64,000 bases of DNA from Hominimerdicola alba (lineage in GTDB: Bacteria > Bacillota > Clostridia > Oscillospirales > Ruminococcaceae): the NCBI RefSeq assembly GCF_900109655.1, contig NZ_FOAT01000015.1:34447-98446 (forward strand). The letters are read 5' to 3'. Shown here piece after piece: positions 34,450 to 43,496 of the stretch. Under the pieces are notes generated by a model, which saw only the letters and a program-made list of their open reading frames with translations, ran no database searches and was not told the origin of the DNA. The position numbers were made by a program, and so were the translations under genes. The number at the start of each line of letters is the position of its first letter. Position 1 is the first letter of the stretch.

Positions 34450-35847
34450 ATGATGAAATTAAAACTGAATGAACGGGAACACCTTCATTTGCCCCATATA
34501 TTTGAACATGGTATCCTGCGAAAGATGTCATTCACGCAGTCGCTGATGTTCGGCTATTCTATAGTTATAATGGTTGGTGCACTGCTCCTTTGTCTGCCGA
34601 TAAGCACTACGGAGAGAGTACGCACACCGCTGAATCACTGCGTGTTCACAACGACCTCTGCACTGAGCGGAACAGGTCTGACACTTCACGATACCTATAC
34701 TTACTGGTCGCTTTTCGGCCAGATAGTCATACTTATAATAATACAGATCGGCGGTATCGGCTTCATGAGCATCGGACTTTTCGCCCTGAGCTTCATGGGC
34801 AAGAAGATCGGTCTGAAACAGCGTGCCACCATGAGAGAATCCATAGGCAGCGTATCTTCCGGCGGTGTTGTCAAGATGACCCGTTTTATACTCAAAGGTA
34901 CTGCCCTGTTTGAATCTCTTGGAACTGCTGCACTGTGTTTCTGGTTCGTGCCGCGGCTGGGCTGGGCAAAGGGCATTTATTTCTCCCTTTTCCACTCCAT
35001 ATCCGCATTCTGCACGGCAGGACTCGACCTTATGGGCTACTTTGAACCGGGCAGTTCGCTGATAACGGCTAACGACAGCGTTATCCTGAATATCCCTATC
35101 ATCATACTGCTGGTCGTTGGCGGCATCGGATTTTTTACATGGTCTGATATCGTCACCCACAAGCACCATATCAAAAAATACTCCGCCCAGACCAAGATCA
35201 TACTCGTGGTCACAGTGTTGTTCTATCTGTTCGGTATGCTGGATATGGCACTGCTTGAATGGCACAATGACGCTACTATGGGCGACCTCGGCTATGGCGG
35301 AAAGGTCATCGCTTCTTCTATGCTGGTGACTTCCGGACGTGACGCAGGATTTGCGTCCGTTACCGTGGCAAATCTCAGACAGACTTCCATCATGCTGCTG
35401 ATATGCTTCATGTTCGTCGGCGGTTCTCCCGGATCTACCGCCTGCGGTATCAAGGTAACTACTTTCGCAGTCATGATGATGACTATATCCACCGTATTCA
35501 GAAAGAAAAAGAGCGTTGAATTCTTCGGAAGACGTGTTGACGATACCACTGTGCGCAATGCAAGCTGCATAACCACACTTTATCTGGTACTGGTAGCAGT
35601 TTCAGCCATGATAATAACAGGCGTTGACGGTCTTGAACTTACGCCCGTTGTTTTTGAACTTGTGAGTGCCATAAGTTCCACAGGACTTTCAATGGGAATA
35701 ACTACTTCCCTCTCCGATATCAGCATATTCATAGTTATTATGATAATGTTCTTCGGACGTGTGGGCGGCATAACCTTTATAGTATCGCTGCATAATAACT
35801 ATGCATCAAACAAGAGTCAGCTGCCCGAGGAGAAGATAATGCTTTGA
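34450..35847 (+). CDS. ktrB: KtrB/TrkH-type potassium uptake channel subunit
   Basis: 465 residues, polytopic. Four membrane-pore-membrane repeats with the selectivity-filter glycines readable: TTSALSGTGLT (about 75), ISAFCTAGLDL (about 190), VTSGRDAGFAS (about 298) and SAISSTGLSMG (about 412); the gating-loop region FVGGSPGSTACGIK follows the third. It forms the ion-conducting part of a Ktr system regulated by the KtrA ring encoded two genes downstream. The start has weak ribosome binding (AAGGGATAG). Confidence 0.94.
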   Translation: MMKLKLNEREHLHLPHIFEHGILRKMSFTQSLMFGYSIVIMVGALLLCLPISTTERVRTPLNHCVFTTTSALSGTGLTLHDTYTYWSLFGQIVILIIIQIGGIGFMSIGLFALSFMGKKIGLKQRATMRESIGSVSSGGVVKMTRFILKGTALFESLGTAALCFWFVPRLGWAKGIYFSLFHSISAFCTAGLDLMGYFEPGSSLITANDSVILNIPIIILLVVGGIGFFTWSDIVTHKHHIKKYSAQTKIILVVTVLFYLFGMLDMALLEWHNDATMGDLGYGGKVIASSMLVTSGRDAGFASVTVANLRQTSIMLLICFMFVGGSPGSTACGIKVTTFAVMMMTISTVFRKKKSVEFFGRRVDDTTVRNASCITTLYLVLVAVSAMIITGVDGLELTPVVFELVSAISSTGLSMGITTSLSDISIFIVIMIMFFGRVGGITFIVSLHNNYASNKSQLPEEKIML

Positions 35848-35864
35848 TAAAAGAGGAAAACGAT

Positions 35865-36653
35865 ATGAAAACAATTGAACAGAATGACATGATCTCTTCT
35901 GAAAAAGATAGCAGCAAAGAAAAGAGATCAAAAACCGAACGTCTGTTATTTTTACTTGCGATCTTCTATGTCATCGGTTATGCCATGGCTTTCTGGGCGA
36001 ATGTGAAGTCTGTTAGTTTTATAGGTGCGGCAGAAAGCACAGCGAATTATCTGCTGATCATAACAATAAGCAAACTGCTGAGATACATCGCAGTCATCGT
36101 GACACTTGAACTATTAGCGGTTCATTTTCTGTCATCATACAAAAATAACAAAGCGTATTTGGCTTCCCTTGACGAAGAAGATAAGCGTATCGCTGAAATG
36201 GAAGACAGCTGGGCAAAGCAAGTTGCAGAGCTGAAATGTCAGAATGAAAGGAAAGCTAATAAGAAATTTTGGCTGCTGATCATCCCTTTCATACTGATAA
36301 CCGCACTTGTCATCGGCATCGTAATAAACAGTATTTACAAAAAGAACGTTTATTTCCCCGAAGCAGGCAAGCTTACGGAGATATACCGCGATATATCCGA
36401 AAATGAGATACTTACGGTTTCAAACATCGAGAAGATCAGTTTTTACGATGACACTAAAGGCTACATAAATTATATGATCTGCATCGATGAAAACGGTGAA
36501 GAATACCGCTTCCCCATCGGCGGGCAGGATTTGAAAAAGCTTTTCGATGAAAAATGTAAGCATACAGAAAAGGGATTCAGGGCAGAATACCTGAATAATT
36601 CCCACATCATAACAGATTACACCTTTGAAGCCAGCGCTGAAACGCAGGGTTAA
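35865..36653 (+). CDS. Membrane protein of unknown function inside the ktr operon
   Basis: 262 residues from ATG at 35865 (AGAGGAAAACGAT upstream, 17 bases after ktrB). A charged N-terminus (about 1-28), two adjacent membrane helices (about 30-55 RLLFLLAIFYVIGYAMAFW and 62-90), a cytoplasmic charged helix (LDEEDKRIAEMEDSW), a third helix (about 140-160 FWLLIIPFILITALVIG), and an outside or soluble C-terminal domain of about 95 residues. No family recognised. Its place between ktrB and ktrA suggests a link with potassium uptake. The base use is a little more AT-rich than in ktrB. Confidence 0.8.
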   Translation: MKTIEQNDMISSEKDSSKEKRSKTERLLFLLAIFYVIGYAMAFWANVKSVSFIGAAESTANYLLIITISKLLRYIAVIVTLELLAVHFLSSYKNNKAYLASLDEEDKRIAEMEDSWAKQVAELKCQNERKANKKFWLLIIPFILITALVIGIVINSIYKKNVYFPEAGKLTEIYRDISENEILTVSNIEKISFYDDTKGYINYMICIDENGEEYRFPIGGQDLKKLFDEKCKHTEKGFRAEYLNNSHIITDYTFEASAETQG

Positions 36654-36732
36654 GCTGACAGCAACAAGGCTTTGTGGGCATTTGATCTGATACAACGAAG
36701 TAAGGAAAAGTATAATCAAGAGGAGAATAAAT

Positions 36733-37377
36733 ATGGCAAGATCGTTTCTTATAGTAGGTATGGGACGTTTCGGTAAGCATATGGCAAAGTCGCTGACAGC
36801 CATGGACAATGAGGTTCTGGCAATAGACATCAACGAGGACAGGGTAAATTCCGTACTCAAATACGTAACCGATGCCCGCATTGGCGATGCTACGGACGCT
36901 CAGTTCCTTAAAGAGCTGGGAGTAAACAATTTTGATGTGTGCATATGTGCCATAGGCGATAATTTCCAGGCTTCACTCGAAACCACCTGCCTTATGCACG
37001 AGCTTGGCGCGAACTATGTTTTCGCCAGAGCAAATCGTGACATACACAAGAAATTCCTGCTGCGCAACGGTGCTGACGAAGTTATCTACGCCGAAAAAGA
37101 GACCGCCGAGAGATTCGCAGTACGTTTCGGTTCAGAGGGCGTTTTCGACTATTTCAACCTCAACGATAAATACGCTATCTATGAGATAAGCGTTCCCGAA
37201 AGCTGGATAGGCAAGAACCTGCTTGAAAGCAACGTCCGCCAGAAGTACCACATCAACGTGCTTGCAGTAAAGCAGGACAACGATTTCAAGATGGCGACCA
37301 TCGACCACCGCTTCACCGAGGACGAAAGACTCCTTGTAATGGGCACCATGGAGAACATACGCAAAATGCGGAAGTAA
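36733..37377 (+). CDS. ktrA: KtrA/TrkA-type potassium channel regulatory subunit
   Basis: 214 residues. N-terminal RCK Rossmann domain (FLIVGMGRFGKHMAKSL, acidic end of the second strand in LAIDINEDR) binding NAD(H)/ATP-type ligands, and C-terminal RCK_C domain (about 135-214, SVPESWIGKNLLESNVRQKY), the part that binds cyclic di-AMP in Firmicutes homologues. It gates KtrB. Start ATG follows AGAGGAGAATAAAT; 79 bases separate it from the unknown middle gene. Confidence 0.95.
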   Translation: MARSFLIVGMGRFGKHMAKSLTAMDNEVLAIDINEDRVNSVLKYVTDARIGDATDAQFLKELGVNNFDVCICAIGDNFQASLETTCLMHELGANYVFARANRDIHKKFLLRNGADEVIYAEKETAERFAVRFGSEGVFDYFNLNDKYAIYEISVPESWIGKNLLESNVRQKYHINVLAVKQDNDFKMATIDHRFTEDERLLVMGTMENIRKMRK

Positions 37378-37394
37378 TTCAAAATTATTGTCAA

Positions 37395-37429
37395 GGGCGA
37401 GAGTTCGTTATACTCTCGTCCTGTTTTTT
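37395..37429 (+). terminator. Terminator of the ktr operon
   Basis: GGGCGAGAGT pairs with ACTCTCGTCC (one G-U), then TGTTTTTT. Confidence 0.88.
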
Positions 37430-37435
37430 GTACAC

Positions 37436-37470
37436 AAAAAGCCCGTGAGTTTTTTGCTCACGGGCTTTAA
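37436..37470 (-). terminator. Terminator of ilvB
   Basis: Minus strand GCCCGTGAG pairs with CTCACGGGC across AAAAAA-rich loop, then TTTTTG. The converging ktr operon has its own separate hairpin beside it. Confidence 0.9.
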
Positions 37471-37479
37471 AACTTTTAT

Positions 37480-39177
37480 TTAGCTTTCAAGGTCTATCTC
37501 CATGATAGGCTGGCTTACATCTGCGCCTGCGGGTACCATTGGGAGAACGTTAACGTCCTTGTTGATAACTACGTCTACGAGAACAGGTCTGCCTGCTGCT
37601 GCATATTCAAGAGCTTTTTTCAGCTGAGGAACTATCTCGTCCTTCTTGGTTATGCGAACGCCCTCGATGCCGAAAGCATCTGCAAGCTTCATGAAGTCAG
37701 TTCCACGCTCGATATTTGTCTGGCTGAAACGCTTGCCGTAGAACAGTCTCTGCCACTGGCGAACCATACCGAGAACGTCATTCTCGAATACCAGCTCTAT
37801 CAGAGGTATCTTGTGCTTAGCAAGACTTGAAAGCTCGTTGCAGTTCATGAAGAAGCTGCCGTCGCCTGCGATATTTACAACTGTTCTGTCGGGGTTGCCT
37901 ATCTTGCAGCCGATAGCCGCGCCGAGACCGTAGCCCATAGTACCAAGTCCGCCGCTGGAAGCAAAGCTTCTTGCGCACTTGAAATCATAGTACTGTGCAG
38001 CCCACATCTGGTGCTGACCAACTTCGGTGGAGATTATAGCCTTGCCATCGGTGAGGTCGTCCAGTGCAGAAATGACCTGATCGGGGAGAACTTCGTCCTC
38101 GTTCTCGATAGGTACCATATGCAGAGCATACTTCTTCTTCCATCCCATAACTTCATTGAACCACTCTGGGTGAGACATATCGGGCAGAAGTTCGTTCAGC
38201 CTTGCGATAGCCTTCTTGACATCACCGGTAACATGGTGATATACCTCGATGTTCTTGCCTATCTCGGCAGGGTCTATCTCAAGGTGGATTATATGTGCAT
38301 TTTTAGCGAAAGTATTGGGGTTGCAGAGAACTCTGTCAGAAAAACGCGAGCCCAGAACTATCATAAGGTCGCAGCCGCTGACTGCCTTTGCAGCAGCCTT
38401 TGTTCCGTGCATACCCAGCATACCGATGTAATTCTCGGAGGTATTGTCATAAGCGCACTGACCCATCAGCGACAGTGCAACAGGTGCGTTGCACTTTCTT
38501 ACGAACTCCTTCATCTCATCAACTGCATCAGCGGATACCACACCGCCGCCTGCGTAGATGAAAGGTCTTTCGCACTTCTTGATGAGTTCGGCAGCCTCTG
38601 CTATCTCAGCCTCGAAAGTATCGGGATCCTTGTATTCAGACTTCAAAGGTTCCTTCTTCTCATACTCTATCATAGCCGCAGTTATATCCTTTGGGATATC
38701 TATAAGTACGGGACCTTTTCTGCCCTCGTTGGCTATGCGGAAAGCTTCTCTGATTATATCGGGAAGCTTCTCGGGATCCTTTACGATATAGTTGTGCTTT
38801 GTAACAGGCATGGTGATGCCGCAGATATCCACTTCCTGGAAAGAGTCAAGACCCAGCAGATTTCTGGTAACATTACCTGTGATAGCTACCATAGGCACTG
38901 AATCCATATAAGCAGTAGCGATACCGGTAACAAGGTTGGTCGCACCGGGACCCGAAGTTGCCAGAACAACGCCTGTTTTGCCTGTGGTACGGGAATAGCC
39001 GTCAGCTGCGTGGCAGGCTGCCTGTTCGTGGGCTGTGATAACGTGTCTTATCCTGTCGGAATTCTTATACAGTGCGTCATAGATATTCAGCACTGCACCG
39101 CCCGGATAACCAAAAATAGTGTCAACACCCTGTTCAACAAGACATTCTATGATAACGTCTGAACCGTTAAGCTGCAT
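37480..39177 (-). CDS. ilvB: Acetolactate synthase large subunit
   Basis: 565 residues, full length. Thiamine diphosphate enzyme: N-terminal DTIFGYPGGAVLNIYDAL with the catalytic Glu in ITAHEQAACHAADGYSR, FAD-binding middle domain, and C-terminal ThDP motif GDGSFFMNCNELSSLAKHK. It condenses pyruvate to acetolactate in branched-chain amino-acid synthesis. The biosynthetic type is favoured by the FAD-region residues, but no ilvN small subunit or ilvC lies next to it. Start ATG follows AAGGAGAG; promoter is full consensus with a short leader, so no T-box control is visible. Confidence 0.95.
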   Translation of the reverse strand: MQLNGSDVIIECLVEQGVDTIFGYPGGAVLNIYDALYKNSDRIRHVITAHEQAACHAADGYSRTTGKTGVVLATSGPGATNLVTGIATAYMDSVPMVAITGNVTRNLLGLDSFQEVDICGITMPVTKHNYIVKDPEKLPDIIREAFRIANEGRKGPVLIDIPKDITAAMIEYEKKEPLKSEYKDPDTFEAEIAEAAELIKKCERPFIYAGGGVVSADAVDEMKEFVRKCNAPVALSLMGQCAYDNTSENYIGMLGMHGTKAAAKAVSGCDLMIVLGSRFSDRVLCNPNTFAKNAHIIHLEIDPAEIGKNIEVYHHVTGDVKKAIARLNELLPDMSHPEWFNEVMGWKKKYALHMVPIENEDEVLPDQVISALDDLTDGKAIISTEVGQHQMWAAQYYDFKCARSFASSGGLGTMGYGLGAAIGCKIGNPDRTVVNIAGDGSFFMNCNELSSLAKHKIPLIELVFENDVLGMVRQWQRLFYGKRFSQTNIERGTDFMKLADAFGIEGVRITKKDEIVPQLKKALEYAAAGRPVLVDVVINKDVNVLPMVPAGADVSQPIMEIDLES

Positions 39178-39225
39178 GATCGATCTCTCCTTTTGATATC
39201 GAAAAAATTCTGTAACTAATTATCT

Positions 39226-39254
39226 ATTATACTATATTTATACCTGATTGTCAA
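39226..39254 (-). promoter_or_regulatory. Promoter of ilvB
   Basis: Minus strand TTGACA (39249-39254), 17-base spacer, TATAAT (39226-39231): full consensus, about 45 bases before the start. Confidence 0.88.
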
Positions 39255-39270
39255 GGGGTGACAAAGGCAC

Positions 39271-39307
39271 AAAAAAGCACTTCCGCCGTATCAAAGCAAA
39301 AGTGCTT
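39271..39307 (-). terminator. Terminator of the LCP gene
   Basis: Minus strand AAGCACTT pairs with AAGTGCTT over a 20-base loop, followed by six T. Confidence 0.8.
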
Positions 39308-39315
39308 ATTGGTTT

Positions 39316-40908
39316 TTATCCGCCGTATATCTCGCTTCTGAGAAGTTCACGGCAGGCTTCGATATCAACATCAAGTGTTGACTGGTCTCCGTGCATACCG
39401 AAGCTGTAATTTCCCTCAGCGGGGATACGCAGGGTCTTCATCTGGTAATTCACCGAGAATATCGCCTTATAAGCCGAAAGCATCATCTCGGCACGGCTCA
39501 TATTCGTGGAAAGATTGGAGCATACCGACTTTGCAAAACGGTTTATCGTCAGCGGGTCGGAAGATTTCACCTTAGCTATTATCTTGCTAATGACCTCACG
39601 CTGTCTCTCGGTGCGCTGGAAATCCGCATTACCGACATATCTCAGTCTTGCATATGCAAGGGTCTGATTACCGTTCAGCAGAAGCTTTCCGCCGTGGTCG
39701 AGGCAGTCGGTATCCTCGGGCTGTTTAAGATATTTGTTCTGTTCACCCAGAGGGTCTTCCAAGCCAGCGGCTTCCTCGTCGGTGATGTCGATCTCAAGTC
39801 CGCCAATGGAGTCAACTATGTCGATAAACGCAAAGAAATCCACATAAACATAGTCGTCAACCGATATATCGAAATTGTACTCGATGGTATCCATAAGCAG
39901 TTCAGCACCGCCGTAAACATAAGCCGAATTCAGCTTGTCCCATACATCGATATCATCGTCGCCTGTTCTCCTGCCCTTTATCTCGACATACATATCGCGC
40001 ATGAAAGATGTCATGGTGATGGTCTTTTTGTCTTTGTTCACCGACATAAGTATCATGCTGTCCGTTCTGCCGTTTTCTTTTTCACTTCGGGTATCCGAGC
40101 CTATCAGCAGGATATTCGTAACACTCTTGCTGTCCATGGAGCCGCCTGTGAATGAACGGTCTCCCCGCCCCCTGCGGTTTACAAGGGTGATATAGTAATA
40201 AAGCAGTGCATTCAAGCCGATGAATATTACAAGAAGCAGTATTATCAGCGTCCTGAAAAAACTGCGTACTGGATGCCTTGTCTCGTGTGCGGGAACTTTG
40301 CCGCCGTTGCGCGTTCCAAAGCGAAGTTCTTCGGAAGCATGGGGCTTTTCACGGCGCTCTGCCTTTTTCTTAGCAGGCTGTCCGCTGCTCCTGTCCCTGC
40401 GCTGTGCGGGACGTTCTTCTCTTCTTTCCCTTGACCTGTTAGCGCCTGTTCTTTCTCCCTCTGCGCCGCGGGCAGGTCTTTTCCTCTGACCATCATTACT
40501 TCCGCCGCGGGATGTACGTCTTTCCCTCATATCATCTTCGGGATAATTCTGCCGCGGGCTTTCAGCGCCGTACTGCGAATTTCCCTGCGGGCGGGAATAC
40601 TGTCCTCCGCCGTTATCCTCTCTGCGCTGACGTGAAGCACTACTACGCGATGGCTGTCTGTTTCCGCCGCCTGTACGCGCCTGTGCATACTGCCTGTTCA
40701 TGTATTCTTCTCCGTACGGCTGACCGCCCATCTGCGTGGGTGTACCGTACCTCTGATATTCCGAGGCGAACACATCATCAGCACTGCCCATGCTGAGGTC
40801 TACTTCGCCCCCCGTATCTCCTGCGATCCGTGAGATCTCTTCCAGCTGTCGCTGATACTCTTCCTCATAGGGATCTGCGGGGCGACGGAACTTTTCATCT
40901 CTATCCAT
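39316..40908 (-). CDS. LytR-CpsA-Psr family glycopolymer ligase
   Basis: 530 residues. A long, hydrophilic Arg/Gly/Gln-rich cytoplasmic N-terminus (about 1-210, low complexity), one membrane helix (about 218-242, LIILLLVIFIGLNALLYYYI), then the extracellular LCP domain: SVTNILLIGSDTR, GRTDSMILMSVNKDKKTI, SFMRDMYVEI and YARLRYVGNADFQRTERQRE (Arg residues that hold the polyprenyl phosphate). LCP enzymes attach teichoic acids or other glycopolymers to peptidoglycan. The length of the disordered cytoplasmic tail is unusual for the family. Monocistronic. Confidence 0.93.
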   Translation of the reverse strand: MDRDEKFRRPADPYEEEYQRQLEEISRIAGDTGGEVDLSMGSADDVFASEYQRYGTPTQMGGQPYGEEYMNRQYAQARTGGGNRQPSRSSASRQRREDNGGGQYSRPQGNSQYGAESPRQNYPEDDMRERRTSRGGSNDGQRKRPARGAEGERTGANRSRERREERPAQRRDRSSGQPAKKKAERREKPHASEELRFGTRNGGKVPAHETRHPVRSFFRTLIILLLVIFIGLNALLYYYITLVNRRGRGDRSFTGGSMDSKSVTNILLIGSDTRSEKENGRTDSMILMSVNKDKKTITMTSFMRDMYVEIKGRRTGDDDIDVWDKLNSAYVYGGAELLMDTIEYNFDISVDDYVYVDFFAFIDIVDSIGGLEIDITDEEAAGLEDPLGEQNKYLKQPEDTDCLDHGGKLLLNGNQTLAYARLRYVGNADFQRTERQREVISKIIAKVKSSDPLTINRFAKSVCSNLSTNMSRAEMMLSAYKAIFSVNYQMKTLRIPAEGNYSFGMHGDQSTLDVDIEACRELLRSEIYGG

Positions 40909-41020
40909 AATCGCTCTCCTACATTTTTACACCTAAACGGGATATGTCCTGCTTTTCCCGAAAAATATGGGATTACCCGAACATATTCCGCTTTATATAA
41001 CTATTTTCACGAATATCACT

Positions 41021-41049
41021 ATTATATAGTATAACCCTTCATTTGTCAA
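41021..41049 (-). promoter_or_regulatory. Promoter of the LCP gene
   Basis: Minus strand TTGACA (41044-41049), 17-base spacer, TATAAT (41021-41026): full consensus; leader of about 105 bases. Confidence 0.85.
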
Positions 41050-41115
41050 ACCGCCCCGGGCTTTTTTCATTACTATTTCACCGAATTTTTACTTTTCTTT
41101 CTCACAAAAGGGCAT

Positions 41116-41154
41116 AAAAACAGCGCCGCCCTGCTTTTTTCAGCAGAACAGCGC
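41116..41154 (-). terminator. Terminator of the SDR fusion gene
   Basis: Minus strand inner stem CTGCT/AGCAG around an A-rich loop and outer GCGC/GCGC with an internal bulge, followed by TGTTTTT. Confidence 0.7.
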
Positions 41155-41175
41155 ATGGTGTACTTGTATGATACT

Positions 41176-42417
41176 TTACAGCCAGCCGCCGTCAACACGC
41201 AGTACCTGACCTGTTATATAGGAGGAAGATTCCTCTGCCAGAAACATAACAGCATTCGCGATATCATCGGGGGTGCCCATGCGACCCATGGGTATCTCAT
41301 CGGTGACAGCGTTCAGGTCTTCGGCGGAGAGGGTGCTGTTCATCTTAGTATCGATAAGACCGCAGCTTACACAGTTTACCCGCACTCCGCTAGGAGCGCA
41401 CTCCTTTGCCAGCGCCTTTGTGAAGCCTATCAGCCCCGCCTTTGCCGCCGAATAAGCCACCTCGCATGAAGCACCGCTTTCACCCCACACCGAGGATATG
41501 TTTATCACACTTCCCGAATGTCTGCGTATCATATGCGGCAGAACAGCTTTTGTCAGCCGCATATGCCCCAAGAGGTCGGTGTTCATTATCTCGTAAAGCC
41601 GTTCATCGGTGAGGTCGGTGAACAGCCCGATATCCGCTATGCCCGCGTTATTTATAAGCAATTCGCACTCACCGAAGCTTTTTTCCACCGCCTCAAGGAA
41701 CTCCGCCGTACTTGCCGCATCAGCAATATTACACCTAAAAGCCTCAGCTGTAAAGCCCGCACTCCTAAGTTCAGCCGCCAGCGCCTCAGCCGCTTCCTTC
41801 CCTTTATTATAGCCTATCGCCGTGAGATAGCCCGCCTGCGCCAGCTTTCTGCTGACCGCGCCGCCGATCCCGCCCGAACCGCCTGTTACTATGGCGGCTT
41901 TTTTTATCCTTCCCATGATATCCTGTCCTTTCGGTTTGCGCTGAGCTTGTTTAAGATAACATTTGGGTATCAAATTGACCGTCATAGCAATATGCTGTAA
42001 TTTAGATAAAGATACATAAGTTGGATCAAAATACGCTCCAAACTCAAATACCAAATCATTATTTTCTTTTTTTACAGGACCGCCATTTCCACCAGAGTCA
42101 TCTCCGATAAAAAGCCCCATTTTTTCTCTTATCAATAAACCAAACCTGTCATAGTAACGTATGTCACCGTTTAGATTACCAAAACTTGCGTTAAATATTT
42201 TTATATCCAGAATTTGTATTTTTGATAAATCTATCTCACACAGAGGTGTTCTGAACTTATCTATATATATTGCATCTATGCCATCCGCATAGATAAAACA
42301 CAATTGATTGTCTACTATCTTTGCTATTCCACAGTTAAAATAATCTTCTGAGTTATCATATAGCAAGTATGAGCCCTCTTTAATCAAGCATCCGTTTCTG
42401 TCATAATACTCAATCAT
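41176..42417 (-). CDS. Unknown repeat domain joined in frame to a FabG-like SDR reductase
   Basis: 413 residues. Residues 168-413 are a complete short-chain dehydrogenase of FabG type: AAIVTGGSGGIGGAVSRKLA, LLINNAGIAD, catalytic Ser in INISSVWGE, Tyr/Lys in VAYSAAKAGL, and the C-terminal ITGQVLRVDGGWL. Residues 1-166 match nothing I know and hold an internal repeat (IEYYDRNGCLIKE and IRYYDRFGLLIRE). The SDR part has its own start (MGRIKK at 41916) with AGGACAGGAT before it, so it could be made alone (246 residues, the normal FabG length). Either a true fusion or an upstream gene that has lost its stop. AAGGAGG precedes the first ATG. Confidence 0.85.
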   Translation of the reverse strand: MIEYYDRNGCLIKEGSYLLYDNSEDYFNCGIAKIVDNQLCFIYADGIDAIYIDKFRTPLCEIDLSKIQILDIKIFNASFGNLNGDIRYYDRFGLLIREKMGLFIGDDSGGNGGPVKKENNDLVFEFGAYFDPTYVSLSKLQHIAMTVNLIPKCYLKQAQRKPKGQDIMGRIKKAAIVTGGSGGIGGAVSRKLAQAGYLTAIGYNKGKEAAEALAAELRSAGFTAEAFRCNIADAASTAEFLEAVEKSFGECELLINNAGIADIGLFTDLTDERLYEIMNTDLLGHMRLTKAVLPHMIRRHSGSVINISSVWGESGASCEVAYSAAKAGLIGFTKALAKECAPSGVRVNCVSCGLIDTKMNSTLSAEDLNAVTDEIPMGRMGTPDDIANAVMFLAEESSSYITGQVLRVDGGWL

Positions 42418-42508
42418 TTTTATCCTCCTTGATTATGCAATTCTCCTTATCTGTTCAGCAGGCGTTATCGGGTGTTGCCGCACGGATCAACCGTGCCAAG
42501 TCTATTGT

Positions 42509-42537
42509 ATTATACCACGGATATCCTTTTTATGCAA
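42509..42537 (-). promoter_or_regulatory. Promoter of the SDR fusion gene
   Basis: Minus strand TTGCAT (42532-42537), 17-base spacer, TATAAT (42509-42514). A short GCACGG/CCGTGC hairpin lies at the transcription start (42480-42496). Confidence 0.7.
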
Positions 42538-42545
42538 CCCCGAAT

Positions 42546-42701
42546 CTATTCGCCGATTTCTCCGCTGATATCATCGCTTTGATTTTCAAAGCTTACCTCG
42601 CCAAGTTCCTCACCCACCGAAAACCGCTTGCCAAGGGGCATATAAACGCGTGTGCCATCAACAGGGTCAACGGGCAGAGGTCGTTTTTCCTTATCGTTCA
42701 T
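42546..42701 (-). CDS. Small acidic protein, 51 residues
   Basis: 51 residues starting MNDKEKRPLPVDPVDG and ending ISGEIGE. ATG preceded by AAAGGAG at eight bases, a strong site. The composition is hydrophilic with a mid-part VYMPLGKRFSVGEELGEV; no membrane helix or known motif. It lies between the SDR fusion promoter and the divergent membrane protein gene. Function unknown; the strong ribosome site and normal codon use make it a probable real gene, but comparison with relatives is needed to be sure. Confidence 0.65.
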   Translation of the reverse strand: MNDKEKRPLPVDPVDGTRVYMPLGKRFSVGEELGEVSFENQSDDISGEIGE

Positions 42702-42817
42702 TTAAAACGCTCCTTTCCTTTATATTAATAATAGTATGTACCGATATTCCTATAATATTCCTGAAATTGATTTTGTACATTTTTTTGTACTATATATAAA
42801 AGCTTTCAAAAAAGCCC

Positions 42818-42846
42818 TTGTATTGAATTTCGTTTTATGCTATAAT
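42818..42846 (+). promoter_or_regulatory. Promoter of the 181-residue membrane protein gene
   Basis: TTGTAT (42818-42823), 17-base spacer, TATAAT (42841-42846). Confidence 0.75.
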
Positions 42847-42922
42847 ACATTTATTAAGCGCCGAAACTGAATTTCAAAACTGTATACGCTTTCGGTGCCA
42901 CATCTTTCAAGGAGTGAATCAA

Positions 42923-43468
42923 ATGAAATATAACAGAAAAACTGCCCTTATATACGGTCTGCTTAAAGGGCTTCAAACCGAGTTTTTCGGAATATTCGTA
43001 ATGCTTTTTTTCTGGGCGGTAGCTAAGGCTATGGGTCTCTTCGCTAACCTTATGTTCGGATTCATGGGTATAATGTGCGTAGTGTGCATACTTGCGGACT
43101 TTGGCATGAAAGAAGGGGCAAAAGCCGCCAATGCAGATACTCTCCACGGCGATAATGTCGGCAGAAATTTCGGTGCTATAACGGGACTTATCGCTATGCT
43201 TCCATTTGCACTGACTGCTGTTATACTTGCGGTATCAAATTTCAGCGGCGCATTTGATTTTCTTGCCGCATTCAAGATCGCCAATGCCTGCCTTTTCCCG
43301 ATAATTGATATTTTTGCACACTCTGCTTACATAAAGGATATGAGCCCCGCAGTTTTCCTGCTGATACTCCCCTATCTGGGGCTTTTCCCCCTCTCGACAT
43401 ATATCGGCTTCAAATGGGGCTACGATAAGGTTGACCTCAAGGACAAGATAGTATACAAAAACAAGTAG
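42923..43468 (+). CDS. Polytopic membrane protein of unknown function
   Basis: 181 residues from MKYNRKTALI (AAGGAG eight bases upstream); three more open codons upstream begin with GTG. About four membrane helices (about 18-40, 42-62, 90-112 and 140-162) with a charged loop near residue 65-80 (FGMKEGAKAANADTLHGDN) and a basic C-terminus. No family recognised. It lies 28 bases before sbcD and may share its message with the sbcDC pair. Confidence 0.8.
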   Translation: MKYNRKTALIYGLLKGLQTEFFGIFVMLFFWAVAKAMGLFANLMFGFMGIMCVVCILADFGMKEGAKAANADTLHGDNVGRNFGAITGLIAMLPFALTAVILAVSNFSGAFDFLAAFKIANACLFPIIDIFAHSAYIKDMSPAVFLLILPYLGLFPLSTYIGFKWGYDKVDLKDKIVYKNK

Positions 43469-43496
43469 TCTGCATTTTCTGCAAAGGAGGATTTAA

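Noticed and set aside
39180..39226. T-box leader before ilvB
   Set aside because: The transcript leader is only about 45 bases, too short for a T-box.
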